A stretch of 18,120 nucleotides of DNA from JAEUPI01 sp036520715 (GCA_036520715.1 DATDJF010000181.1:1-18120), one strand, 5' to 3'; positions 7,001 through 14,476 are shown, counted from the first letter of the stretch. The notes: generated by a model from the sequence alone, not told the origin. A program made the numbers and translations.

Positions 7001-8485
7001 TCACTTGCCGGCGGTCAGTGCCGATGTCAGGCTGTTCAGCACGTGGTCGAGCGAGAAGCTGCCGACCTTCTGGCTCGGCGGGAACTCCTTGAATGTGCTG
7101 ATGTACTTGCCGACGTACTCCTGCGCCGGCACCAGCAGGAACATGCGATCGATCCGCCACTGGCCATAGTTCATGGCGATCCTGTCGCCATACTCGAACG
7201 GATCGGAACGCAGATTGAAGATCTTCGGCACGCGCAGCGGTGTGAACGGATCCTGCCACACGTTGAAGCCATGGCTGCGCTGCTCCTGGAACACGACCTT
7301 CCAGTTGTCGTAGCGCAGGCCCACCAGCGAGCCGTCGTCGTTCCAGTAGAAGAATTCCTTGCGCGGGTTGTCTCCCTTGCCGGCCAGACGCGGGCCGATG
7401 TTGTAACCATCGAGGTGGACCTTGAACTCCTTTTTGCCGACCTTCATGCCCTTGTACAACTGCTCCTTGACGTCGGGCACGCCGGCCGCCGCCAGGATGG
7501 TGGGCAGCATGTCCTCGTGCGAGAACAGGTCGTTGCTGACGGTGCCGGGCTTGATGACGCCCGGCCAGCGGATCGCGCAGGGCACGCGGTAGCCGCCCTC
7601 CCAGTTTTCGTTCTTCTCGCCGCGGAACGGCGTGGTGCCGCCATCGGGCCAGCTGAACGACTCGGCGCCGTTGTCGGTGGAGTACATGACGATCGTGTTG
7701 TCGTCGAGGCCGAGTGCCTTGATCTTGTCGAGGATCTGGCCGATGTGGCCGTCGTGCTCGACCATGCCGTCGGGGTAGGTACCGAGCCCGGTCTTGCCTT
7801 TGCTCTCGGGCTTCAGGTGCGTGAAGATGTGCATCCGCGTCGAGTTGTACCAAAGGAAGAACGGCTTGTCCGACTTGGCCGCCTTGTCCAGGTAGTCGAG
7901 GGTAGCGGCGGTGAACTCGTCGTCGATGGTCTCCATGCGCTTCTTGCCGAGCGGGCCGGTGTTCTCGATCTTCTGCGTGCCGTCCGGGTTGGCCCAGCAG
8001 TGCAGCACGCCGCGGGTCTTGTACTTCTTGATCAGCTCGGGGTCCTTGAAGTAGTCCTCGTTCTCGAACTCCTGCTCGGCGTTGAGGTGGTACAGCGAGC
8101 CGAAGAATTCGTCGAAGCCGTGCGCGGTGGGCAGCGTCGAGTCGGCATCACCGAGGTGGTTCTTGCCGAACTGCGCGGTCTGGTAGCCCTGCGCCTTGAG
8201 CAGCTCGGCGATCGTGACGTCGCGCGCCTGCAGGCCCTCTTTGGCGCCGGGCAGGCCGACCTTCAGTAAGCCGGTGCGAAAGCCCGACTGGCCGGTGATG
8301 AAACACGCGCGGCCGGCGGTGCAGCTTTGCTGGCCGTACCAATCGGTGAACAGGGCGCCTTCGCTCGCGATGCGATCGATGTTCGGCGTCTTGTAGCCCA
8401 TCATGCCCCGGTTGTAGGCGCTGATGTTCCAGTAGCCGATGTCGTCGCCCCAGAGAATGAGGATGTTCGGTTTCTTTGCAGCCAT
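7001..8485 (-). CDS. Arylsulfatase of the formylglycine (type I) class, cytoplasmic
   Basis: The 494-aa protein hydrolyses sulfate esters by family assignment. The alkaline-phosphatase-fold sulfatase landmarks are: PNILILWGDDIGYWN with metal ligands D14/D15; the modification site C55-T-A-G-R59, fitting the C-x-(P/A)-x-R signature for oxidation of Cys to formylglycine; AQFGKNHLGD with K108 and H110; and YSTDNGAES with metal ligands D271/N272. There is no signal peptide, so it acts in the cytoplasm or on an imported sulfate ester. ATG at 8485 is preferred over the adjacent in-frame GTG at 8488 because AAAGGAA then has proper spacing. No formylglycine-generating enzyme or sulfatase-maturase gene is in the window. 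The substrate is unknown. It is followed by the methyltransferase and has its own promoter. Confidence 0.93.
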   Translation of the reverse strand: MAAKKPNILILWGDDIGYWNISAYNRGMMGYKTPNIDRIASEGALFTDWYGQQSCTAGRACFITGQSGFRTGLLKVGLPGAKEGLQARDVTIAELLKAQGYQTAQFGKNHLGDADSTLPTAHGFDEFFGSLYHLNAEQEFENEDYFKDPELIKKYKTRGVLHCWANPDGTQKIENTGPLGKKRMETIDDEFTAATLDYLDKAAKSDKPFFLWYNSTRMHIFTHLKPESKGKTGLGTYPDGMVEHDGHIGQILDKIKALGLDDNTIVMYSTDNGAESFSWPDGGTTPFRGEKNENWEGGYRVPCAIRWPGVIKPGTVSNDLFSHEDMLPTILAAAGVPDVKEQLYKGMKVGKKEFKVHLDGYNIGPRLAGKGDNPRKEFFYWNDDGSLVGLRYDNWKVVFQEQRSHGFNVWQDPFTPLRVPKIFNLRSDPFEYGDRIAMNYGQWRIDRMFLLVPAQEYVGKYISTFKEFPPSQKVGSFSLDHVLNSLTSALTAGK

Positions 8486-8524
8486 CACGTTCCTTTCGTC
8501 GGGTTTGATGCGATTGGTTCGGCG

Positions 8525-8552
8525 ATTCTGAGATCGGCGATCAGGGCGTCAA
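8525..8552 (-). promoter_or_regulatory. Sigma-70-like promoter of the arylsulfatase gene
   Basis: On the minus strand, TTGACG (8547-8552, 5/6 to consensus) and CAGAAT (8525-8530, 4/6) are separated by 16 bases. Transcription would start near 8518, about 33 bases before the ATG at 8485. The inverted word GATCG-G-CGATC (8532-8542) lies within the spacer. Confidence 0.55.
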
Positions 8553-8553
8553 G

Positions 8554-8569
8554 TTGGACCTAGGTCCAA
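8554..8569. promoter_or_regulatory. Perfect 16-bp palindrome, candidate activator operator
   Basis: TTGGACCTAGGTCCAA is a perfect inverted repeat with no spacer. It ends one base from the -35 hexamer of the arylsulfatase promoter, which centres it at about -43 from the predicted start. That is the position expected of a class II activator overlapping or abutting RNA polymerase. The shape (GGACC and GGTCC half-sites around a central TA) resembles sites of NarL/FixJ/LuxR-type dimeric regulators, but the binding protein is not identified here. Confidence 0.55.
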
Positions 8570-8613
8570 TGCCTGTGGAGCATCATGGCTGCGGCCGGGG
8601 TTGCTCTTGGCGC

Positions 8614-11600
8614 TCACCCGATCGCCGCGTGCAACTGAGCGATCGCGCGGCGCAACGCGGAGTCGGGGCCCGCACCTGTGGTCGCGGCCAACGATTCGGC
8701 CTCGTCGAGCGCACGGCGTGCGGCGTCGACGGCACCCCGCTTCAGCTGCGCCTGCCCGCGGATGCACAGGAGCTTGGCGAGTTCCATCGGGTCGGCCACC
8801 TGGCGCAGGATTGTTTCGCCCTGCTCCAGCATCACCAGCGCTGCGGCCACCTGCCCCTGCCGGACCAGCAGGTCGGCGAGGCCGCCGATCACCGCCGCCT
8901 CGTGGCGACGGTTGCCCACCTCGCGGTGCGCGGCGAGCGCAGCTTCGAAGTTGAGCCGCGCGTCATCCCACCGGCCCTGCTCGCCGTGCAGCAGGCCGAG
9001 GTGGCCGAGCACGAAGCCCTCGTCGCGGCGGTTGCCGACTTCGCGGTGGATCGCCAACGCGGCTTCGAGGTGCGCTCGCGCTTCGTCCATGCGCCCCTGG
9101 TCGCGCTCGGCGATGCCGATGTTGGCGAGCACGAGGCCTTCGACCGGCCGGCTGCCGACCTCGCGATGGATCGCCAGCGCCGCCTCGAAGTGCGCCCGCG
9201 CGTCATCGGTGCGGCCCTGCTCGTAGTCGAGGCTGCCGAGGTTGCCGAGCACGCCGCCCTCGCTGCTGCGGTTGCCCACCTCGCGGGCGATCGCCAGGGC
9301 CTGCAGGTAGCTCGCGCGCGCCTCGTCCATGCGGCCCTGGTCGCACAGCAGATTGCCCAGGTTGCCCAGCGCCGTGCCCTCGCCATTGCGGTTGCCGATC
9401 TCGCGATGGATCGCCAGCGCGGCGTCGTAGCATGCCCGCGCGGCTTCGGTGCGGCTCTGCTCGCCGTGCACGTTGCCCAGGTTGCCGAGAATGACGCCCT
9501 CGATGCGGCGCTGGCCGGCTTCGCGGGTGAGCGCCAGTGCGGCTTCGTAGAACTGCTGGGCCTCTGCCATGCGGCCCTGCTCGCCGTGCAGGTTGCCCAG
9601 GCTGAACAGCACGCTGCCTTCGCGGCGGTGGTCGTGCGTCTCGCGGGCCAGTGCCAACGCCTGCGCGAGCCACGCGGCCGCGTCGTCCATGCGCCCGGCG
9701 CGCCAGGCAGCGAGCGCGCGCGTCCAGCGCGCCGCGATCAGCAGCGACGGCGTGATGCCGTCGAGCGCAAGCACCTGGTCGCCCAGCGCTGCCCCGAGCG
9801 CGTAAGGGCCTTGCAGATCCAGCGCCTCCCAGGCGGCGCGGAAGGCGGCGACCGCCGCGTCGCCCTGCCCGTGGCCGGCGGCGCGGCGGCAGGCGGTGAC
9901 CAGGTTGTCGAGCTCGAGGGCGAGCGCACGCCGCCGCCGGATGCCGCCATGGCGATAAAGCGATTCGATCGCCTCGTCGGTGCCGAAGGCGGCGAAGTAG
10001 CGCTCGTGCCGCTGCTCGACATCCCGTTGCGGCGCAGGCCCGCTGGCCGCCAGCTTCTCGGTCGCGTACTCGTGCAGGCTGAGGTACATGCCGAAGCACG
10101 GCTCCTCGATGTCGTAGCGCGAGGCTTCGGCGGGGATCCACGAGCGCAGCAGGCTCTTGTCGACCAGCGCCTGGATCGCATCGATCGCCGGCGGCGCTTC
10201 GGGCCAGGCCGTCAGGTCGAGCACGCTCTCGGCGGCCGGCAGCGTGAAGCCGTGTTCGAACACCGAGCACTGCGCGAACGCGGCTTGCTCCCACGTCGCG
10301 AGCAGATCCCACGACCAGTCGATCGCCGCGCGCAGCGTGGCCTGCCGGGCGGCAGCGCCGCGGGCGCCGGCGAGCAGCCTGAAGCGGTCGCGCAGCCGCT
10401 CCACCAGTTGGGCCGGCGACAGCAGCCGCGTGCGCGCTGCCGCCAGCTCGATCGCCAGCGGCAGGCCGTCGAGCAGGCGCACGACCTCGGCGATCGCCGC
10501 GCGGTTGTGGTCGCCGAGGACGAAGTCAGCTTGCTGCGCCCGGGCGCGTTGCACGAACAGCTCGACGGCATCGCCCGCGAGCGGCAGCGGCTCGAGCGTC
10601 ATCACCTGTTCGCCGGGCAGGTGCAGCCGCGCGCGCGAGGTGACCACGAACGACGCTTCGACGGCGCGGTCGAGCCAGCGGCCGAGCGACGCCGGCGCGT
10701 GCTCGACGACCTGCTCGAAGTTGTCGAGGATGACCAGGCAGCGGCCGCGGCCGGCGATCGCATGCCCGAGCTGCCGCCCGGCCTCGGCCCTGCCGAGCGG
10801 GATGCCGAGCGCGATCGCGACCGCGCCGTGGATGCCGTCGATCGAGTGGGCATCGCTCAGGTCGCAGAAGTAGACGCCGCCCGGCCAGTCGCCCAGCCAA
10901 GCGAGGCCGTAGCGGCGCACGAGGCGCGTCTTGCCGGTGCCGCCCGGCCCGAGCACGGTGAGCAGCCGGGTGCCGGCGCCGAGCCGGCGCGCCAGCGCGC
11001 GCAGCTCCGCGGCGCGGCCGACGAAGGCGTCGCGCTCACCGGGCAGGTTGTTGCGCACGGCCCGCAGCGGGCACCACAGATCTCCCACGCGCACCACGCG
11101 GTAGGCCTTGTCGGTGTCGGGCGGCGGCGTGAAGCTGCAGCGGCCGCGCACGCCGATCTCGAACACCTCGAGCGGCGCGTCCGAGCCCTTGATCCGATAG
11201 TGCCCGTGGCTTTCCATTTCTGTGGCGTCGGGCAGCGCAGCACCGAGCCCGGCCCGGGCCGCGGCGCTGAGCAGCGTCTGCCCGCCGGCGGCCAGCGCCA
11301 TCACGCGCGCGGCCAACGGCTTGGCCAGGCCTTCGACCTCGAGCGGCTTGGCGCCGCGGGCGATGTCGTGCGCGCTGTTCTCGCGCAGCGTGACCGGGCC
11401 CACGTGCAGGCCGACGCGCGCCCGCATCGCCAGCGCGGCGAGTGCCTCGTGGTAGCCGAGCGCGTAGCGCAGCGCATTCAGCGGCGCGTCGAACAGCAGG
11501 AAGAAGCCGTCGCTGCGATCGATCTCGCGCCCATGGTGGCGCACCAGCAGGTCGCGGGCCCGGCGATCGTGCTCTGCCCACAGCTCGGCGGCGCGCGCGT

Positions 11601-11667
11601 CGCCGAGCTGCTCGACGCGCAGCGTGCTGTCCACGACATCGGTGAAGAGCAGCGCGCGCTCGGTCAT
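8614..11667 (-). CDS. Class III nucleotidyl cyclase-like domain fused to STAND ATPase and TPR array
   Basis: This 1017-aa signalling protein has three parts. Residues 4 to about 170 are a class III adenylate/guanylate cyclase homology domain: ALLFTDVVDST with metal Asp D10, RSDGFFLLF with the second metal Asp D53, GLHVGPVTLR, and PLAARVMALA keeping R121. The purine-selecting Lys before the second Asp is not evident, and the transition-state Asn is replaced by Pro (117), so cyclase activity is doubtful. Residues 210 to about 570 form a STAND ATPase with P-loop GPGGTGKT (240-247) and Walker B LVILDN (311-316). Residues 680-959 are seven TPR units, followed by a further helical repeat. There is no DNA-binding or membrane segment. 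It lies 128 bp upstream of the arylsulfatase on the same strand. The ATG has no clear ribosome site. Confidence 0.9.
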   Translation of the reverse strand: MTERALLFTDVVDSTLRVEQLGDARAAELWAEHDRRARDLLVRHHGREIDRSDGFFLLFDAPLNALRYALGYHEALAALAMRARVGLHVGPVTLRENSAHDIARGAKPLEVEGLAKPLAARVMALAAGGQTLLSAAARAGLGAALPDATEMESHGHYRIKGSDAPLEVFEIGVRGRCSFTPPPDTDKAYRVVRVGDLWCPLRAVRNNLPGERDAFVGRAAELRALARRLGAGTRLLTVLGPGGTGKTRLVRRYGLAWLGDWPGGVYFCDLSDAHSIDGIHGAVAIALGIPLGRAEAGRQLGHAIAGRGRCLVILDNFEQVVEHAPASLGRWLDRAVEASFVVTSRARLHLPGEQVMTLEPLPLAGDAVELFVQRARAQQADFVLGDHNRAAIAEVVRLLDGLPLAIELAAARTRLLSPAQLVERLRDRFRLLAGARGAAARQATLRAAIDWSWDLLATWEQAAFAQCSVFEHGFTLPAAESVLDLTAWPEAPPAIDAIQALVDKSLLRSWIPAEASRYDIEEPCFGMYLSLHEYATEKLAASGPAPQRDVEQRHERYFAAFGTDEAIESLYRHGGIRRRRALALELDNLVTACRRAAGHGQGDAAVAAFRAAWEALDLQGPYALGAALGDQVLALDGITPSLLIAARWTRALAAWRAGRMDDAAAWLAQALALARETHDHRREGSVLFSLGNLHGEQGRMAEAQQFYEAALALTREAGQRRIEGVILGNLGNVHGEQSRTEAARACYDAALAIHREIGNRNGEGTALGNLGNLLCDQGRMDEARASYLQALAIAREVGNRSSEGGVLGNLGSLDYEQGRTDDARAHFEAALAIHREVGSRPVEGLVLANIGIAERDQGRMDEARAHLEAALAIHREVGNRRDEGFVLGHLGLLHGEQGRWDDARLNFEAALAAHREVGNRRHEAAVIGGLADLLVRQGQVAAALVMLEQGETILRQVADPMELAKLLCIRGQAQLKRGAVDAARRALDEAESLAATTGAGPDSALRRAIAQLHAAIG
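8791..9630 (-). repeat. Seven tandem 40-codon TPR units inside the cyclase-STAND gene
   Basis: Residues 680-959 consist of seven consecutive units of exactly 40 residues (120 bp). Each has the pattern R-x-x-E-G-x-x-L-G-N-L-G, then EQGR-x-DEAR, then EAALAIHREVGN. The middle units share long near-identical stretches at DNA level, so the array probably expanded by recent duplication or is kept uniform by recombination. It is coding, of the kinesin-light-chain-like TPR type, and likely a protein-binding superhelix. Confidence 0.9.
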
Positions 11668-11725
11668 CGGGAGGACTCTGGCGACGACACGCTGCTCATG
11701 CAGCGAATCGTAGCCTCGTCCTCAG

Positions 11726-13177
11726 TCACGGCTCGCCGCCGGTCCACTCGCGCAGCGCCAGCCACTCGCGCCGCGTGCGCGGGCCGTAGGTGGCAAACGT
11801 CGGCTGCGGGTCGTTCAGGTAGTCGAGCTTGCTTTTCTGCACGCGGTCTTTCGCCAACTTGCGGCGCATCGCGTCGGGCTTGAGGCCGTACACCTGCGCC
11901 GCGTTGAGGCCGAACACCTTGCGCTTGAGCTGCGCCGTCAGCTCGGGATAACCGAAGCGCTCGCGGAACTCGCGGCTGATCTGGAACGCGCGAAACGCCT
12001 GGATCTGGTCCTGCGGGCTGCCGTACCAGATGGAGTCGGTGCCCCACAGCACACGGTCTTCGCCGAAGGTCTTCAGCAGCTTGCCCATCAGGTGCGCGGC
12101 CTGGTCGGGGTCGCGCATCACGTAGCGCCAGGTGCTGCCGAGCTCGGCGTACACGTTGCTCGGGTTGCCGGCCTCCTGCATCGAGCGCACCAGCACGTCG
12201 ACGCCGGCTTTGGCCTGCGCGTCGTACGGCCCCTCTTTCACGCTGGGGTCGAAGCCCGAGTGGTAGATCAGGAACGTCATGTCCGGATGGCGCTTGGCCA
12301 CCGGCCCGATGTCGCGCGACGTCGAGTACTCGTAGCCGCGCTGGCCGAACGGCAGGCCCTTGTGCACCGCGATGCGGCGCACGCCGAGCTTGCGCGCGCG
12401 CTCGATGAAGGGCGTGCCGAACTTGTCGTCGTCGAGGTAGAAGCCCGCCGCACCGTCGCGCGGCCCGAACTGCGTGTAGGTCTTGAACGCGGCCACCGGA
12501 AACTGTGCCGCCTGCGCATCCATGCCGTCGATCTCGCCCGGCAGCGTGGGCATGCAGCGGCCGTGCAGCAGCAGCCGCTCGCTGCCGTCGAGCGCATTGG
12601 CCGCGACGCGCGTGGCGCCGGCGGCCTCGAAGTCGAGCGGGTTGGTCGCCAGGCCGCCCGGCACGTGCGAGAGCACGCCCATCGCGGTGTCGCTGTCGAA
12701 GAACACGTCCTTCAGCATGGCGCCGCTGGAGAAGCACTCGACGTGATCGGCCTTGCCGCAGCTGCTGTTGGGCATGCCGCGAAACGCGCTGGGCCCGGCG
12801 CCCTGGCGCCACGCGCCCTGCGGGTTCACGTGATGGAGCTGCACGTCGAAGATGAATTCGTCGCCGCCGAGCGCGGCCTGCGCCGCGATCATCTCGAACG
12901 GGCCCTCGGCGGGCAGCACGTAGTGGCCGCCGCGTTGCCCTGCCGCGGCGAAGGCACTGTTGAACGCGCCGAGCGTGGCCGTCGCACCGAGCAACGATTG
13001 CAGATAACTGCGCCGGCTCGCTGCGACCCGGCGCGCACCGGCGTCGATCGCCTCGTGCGCCAGCGCGCGCGCATGGCGCGCCGCGGCGCCGAGCGGCACC
13101 GGCTCGAACTCGCCGTTGGAGGTGCTGTCGAGCTTGATGGGCAAACGATCCGGATGCGATTCACGCTGCGCGGCCAT
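11726..13177 (-). CDS. Amidohydrolase (amidohydrolase_2/ACMSD-like TIM barrel), Tat-exported
   Basis: The 483-aa protein starts at 13177, where AGGAG lies six bases upstream; a longer reading to 13231 lacks support. After a polar stretch of about 50 residues comes a twin-arginine signal S54-R-R-S-Y-L-Q60 with hydrophobic GATATLGAFNSAFAAA, so a folded metalloenzyme in the periplasm is expected. Barrel landmarks are FDVQLHH (110-116) at the first metal site, AVHKG (H272), LIYHSG (H306) and VLWGTDSIWYG (D381). The usual H-x-H pair reads Q113-L-H115. The family hydrolyses or decarboxylates small cyclic or aromatic acids through a divalent metal, but the substrate here is unknown. It lies 58 nt upstream of the cyclase-STAND gene and has its own candidate promoter. 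Confidence 0.88.
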   Translation of the reverse strand: MAAQRESHPDRLPIKLDSTSNGEFEPVPLGAAARHARALAHEAIDAGARRVAASRRSYLQSLLGATATLGAFNSAFAAAGQRGGHYVLPAEGPFEMIAAQAALGGDEFIFDVQLHHVNPQGAWRQGAGPSAFRGMPNSSCGKADHVECFSSGAMLKDVFFDSDTAMGVLSHVPGGLATNPLDFEAAGATRVAANALDGSERLLLHGRCMPTLPGEIDGMDAQAAQFPVAAFKTYTQFGPRDGAAGFYLDDDKFGTPFIERARKLGVRRIAVHKGLPFGQRGYEYSTSRDIGPVAKRHPDMTFLIYHSGFDPSVKEGPYDAQAKAGVDVLVRSMQEAGNPSNVYAELGSTWRYVMRDPDQAAHLMGKLLKTFGEDRVLWGTDSIWYGSPQDQIQAFRAFQISREFRERFGYPELTAQLKRKVFGLNAAQVYGLKPDAMRRKLAKDRVQKSKLDYLNDPQPTFATYGPRTRREWLALREWTGGEP

Positions 13178-13202
13178 CACGGTCTCCTGCTGTCGGTGGG
13201 CC

Positions 13203-13236
13203 ACCATAGTGCGGCCGGTGCCGCTTGCCAAGCGGC
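13203..13236 (-). promoter_or_regulatory. Candidate amidohydrolase promoter with inverted repeat over the -35
   Basis: On the minus strand, TTGGCA (13226-13231, 5/6) and TATGGT (13203-13208, 4/6) are 17 bases apart. They place a start near 13196, about 20 bases before the ATG at 13177. The inverted repeat GCCGCTT-GCC-AAGCGGC (13220-13236) is centred on the -35 box, where a bound repressor would block polymerase. It could also act as a weak terminator for the acylphosphatase transcript. Confidence 0.45.
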
Positions 13237-13246
13237 CACACGTTGT

Positions 13247-13263
13247 CCGCGCCGCCGGCGCGG
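13247..13263 (-). terminator. GC-rich hairpin just after the acylphosphatase gene
   Basis: CCGCGCCG-C-CGGCGCGG is a perfect inverted repeat beginning 11 nt after the acylphosphatase stop on the minus strand. A stable RNA hairpin is expected. No U-tract follows, so termination would be weak or dependent on other factors. Confidence 0.35.
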
Positions 13264-13273
13264 GTGTGCTGCC

Positions 13274-13621
13274 TTATCGCTCGTCGCGCGAGGACGGCGA
13301 CGACAGCGGCGTGTCGGTCGGCGCGATCACGAAGGCAGCGCCGCGCGGCAGCAAGTCGGCCGGCTGGCGCTGCATGGCTTCGATGCGCGCCGGCGGCCGA
13401 ATGTCTTCGCCGAGCGCGCGCACGAATGCGTCGAGGCGTGCTCCCGCGCCGCAGGCGTGGATGACGACGCCACGCCCGACGTTGGCCACCCAGCCGCGCA
13501 GCCCGTACGCGATGGCGAGTTGCTGCGCACTGGCCCGAAAGCCCACGCCCTGCACACGCCCGCTGATGCGGATCATCTCGGCGCGTTCGTCGGCGCCAGG
13601 CGACGAACGCGCCGTGTTCAT
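13274..13621 (-). CDS. acyP: Acylphosphatase
   Basis: The 115-aa protein has the acylphosphatase signature ISGRVQGVGFRASAQ (residues 19-33) with catalytic R29, and GWVANVGRGVVIHACG (43-58) with catalytic N47. It hydrolyses carboxyl-phosphate bonds of acyl phosphates in the cytoplasm. The core is of standard length. A short N-terminal extension precedes it, and a Pro/Ser-rich tail from about residue 101 makes it longer than the usual 90-100 aa. The start at 13621 is chosen because it overlaps the stop of the Mut7-C gene as ATGA, implying coupled translation. An internal ATG at residue 16 has no better ribosome site. Confidence 0.9.
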   Translation of the reverse strand: MNTARSSPGADERAEMIRISGRVQGVGFRASAQQLAIAYGLRGWVANVGRGVVIHACGAGARLDAFVRALGEDIRPPARIEAMQRQPADLLPRGAAFVIAPTDTPLSSPSSRDER

Positions 13622-14442
13622 CGCGCCTCACCCTGCGAATCACTGTCGCGGCCGAGCACCTCGTCGATCAACGCGCGCATGCGGCGCCAGTGGCTGCCCT
13701 CCCAGAACACGCGGGCGCAGCCCTCGCAGGCGCTGAAGCGCTCGAACAACGCCGCCACGCGCGGCGGCAGCGCCGGCATCGCCTGCGCTTTGTCGATCGG
13801 CGCCAACCGGGCGTTGCAGTGCAGGCAGCGCGTGAACGGGCGCGCGGCGCGTGCCAGGTCGAGCCGGTCGAAGACCTCGCGCAGTTGCAGCGGCGAGCGC
13901 AGCGCGCGCACGTACATGCCGTGCGTGATGCCGCTGCGCTTGAGCAGCTCGCGGTCACGCGTCAGCACGATGCGGTGTTCGGCCGCCGCCAGCCGCTCGA
14001 TCGCGTCGTCGGCGAAGGCGTTGTCGTACAGCGTGTCGAAGCCCATCATGCGCAGCAGGTGCGCGAGTCCGCCCAGGTGCGCATCGGCGACGAAGCGGCT
14101 CACGCGCAGCGGCCGCTCGCGCAGGCGCAGCAGCGGCGTCACGTCGAACGCCTCGAAGGTGGGATACACGGCGACGCGGTCGCCGTCGGCCAGCAGCCGC
14201 TCGAAGCCCACCGACTCGCCGTTGACGAGGATCAGCTCGACCTCGGTGTGCGGCACGCCGAGCGCCTCGATCATGTGCTTGGTGGTCGCCGCGCGTGCGC
14301 AGCGCACGCTGAACTCGCGCCGCCGCCGATCGGGCGCGAGAAAGTCGTTCAGCTCCTCGTAGACGCGAAAGCTCGCGTGGACTGCCGCCTGCGGCGTGTC
14401 AGGCGCGTCGGGCGCGGCGGCGGGGCCGGGCAGCGTGCGCAT
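13618..14442 (-). CDS. Mut7-C ubiquitin-like and Mut7-C RNase domain protein
   Basis: The 274-aa protein has an N-terminal beta-grasp (ubiquitin/MoaD-like) region at about 24-98 (FRVYEELNDFL, ILVNGESVGFERLLADGDRVAVYP). It is followed by a PIN-like Mut7-C nuclease domain at about 112-260, with acidic residues D120 (FVADAHLGGLAHLLRMMG) and D163 (VLTRDREL). A zinc ribbon is formed by C206-x-x-C209 and C239-x-x-C242. The family is predicted to act in RNA or toxin-like processing, but its substrate is not established. ATG at 14442 is preferred over a TTG 18 bases upstream; neither has a good ribosome site. Its stop overlaps the acylphosphatase ATG. Confidence 0.9.
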   Translation of the reverse strand: MRTLPGPAAAPDAPDTPQAAVHASFRVYEELNDFLAPDRRRREFSVRCARAATTKHMIEALGVPHTEVELILVNGESVGFERLLADGDRVAVYPTFEAFDVTPLLRLRERPLRVSRFVADAHLGGLAHLLRMMGFDTLYDNAFADDAIERLAAAEHRIVLTRDRELLKRSGITHGMYVRALRSPLQLREVFDRLDLARAARPFTRCLHCNARLAPIDKAQAMPALPPRVAALFERFSACEGCARVFWEGSHWRRMRALIDEVLGRDSDSQGEAR

Positions 14443-14476
14443 GGGTGCAGCGTAGATCAACTGGGCACAGGGCGCA

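Noticed and set aside
8791..9630. Regular 120-bp repeats considered as a CRISPR or satellite array
   Set aside because: Units are contiguous without spacers and translate into in-frame 40-residue TPRs.
8554..11883. A 1109-codon open frame on the plus strand opposite the cyclase-STAND gene
   Set aside because: It mirrors the minus-strand gene. High GC and biased third positions leave the antisense frame free of stops. Its translation is rich in Arg/Ala/Gln with no recognisable domain, while the minus strand has clear motifs.
12092..14362. A 756-codon plus-strand frame across the amidohydrolase, acylphosphatase and Mut7-C genes
   Set aside because: It is antisense to three well-supported genes and shows no domain of its own.
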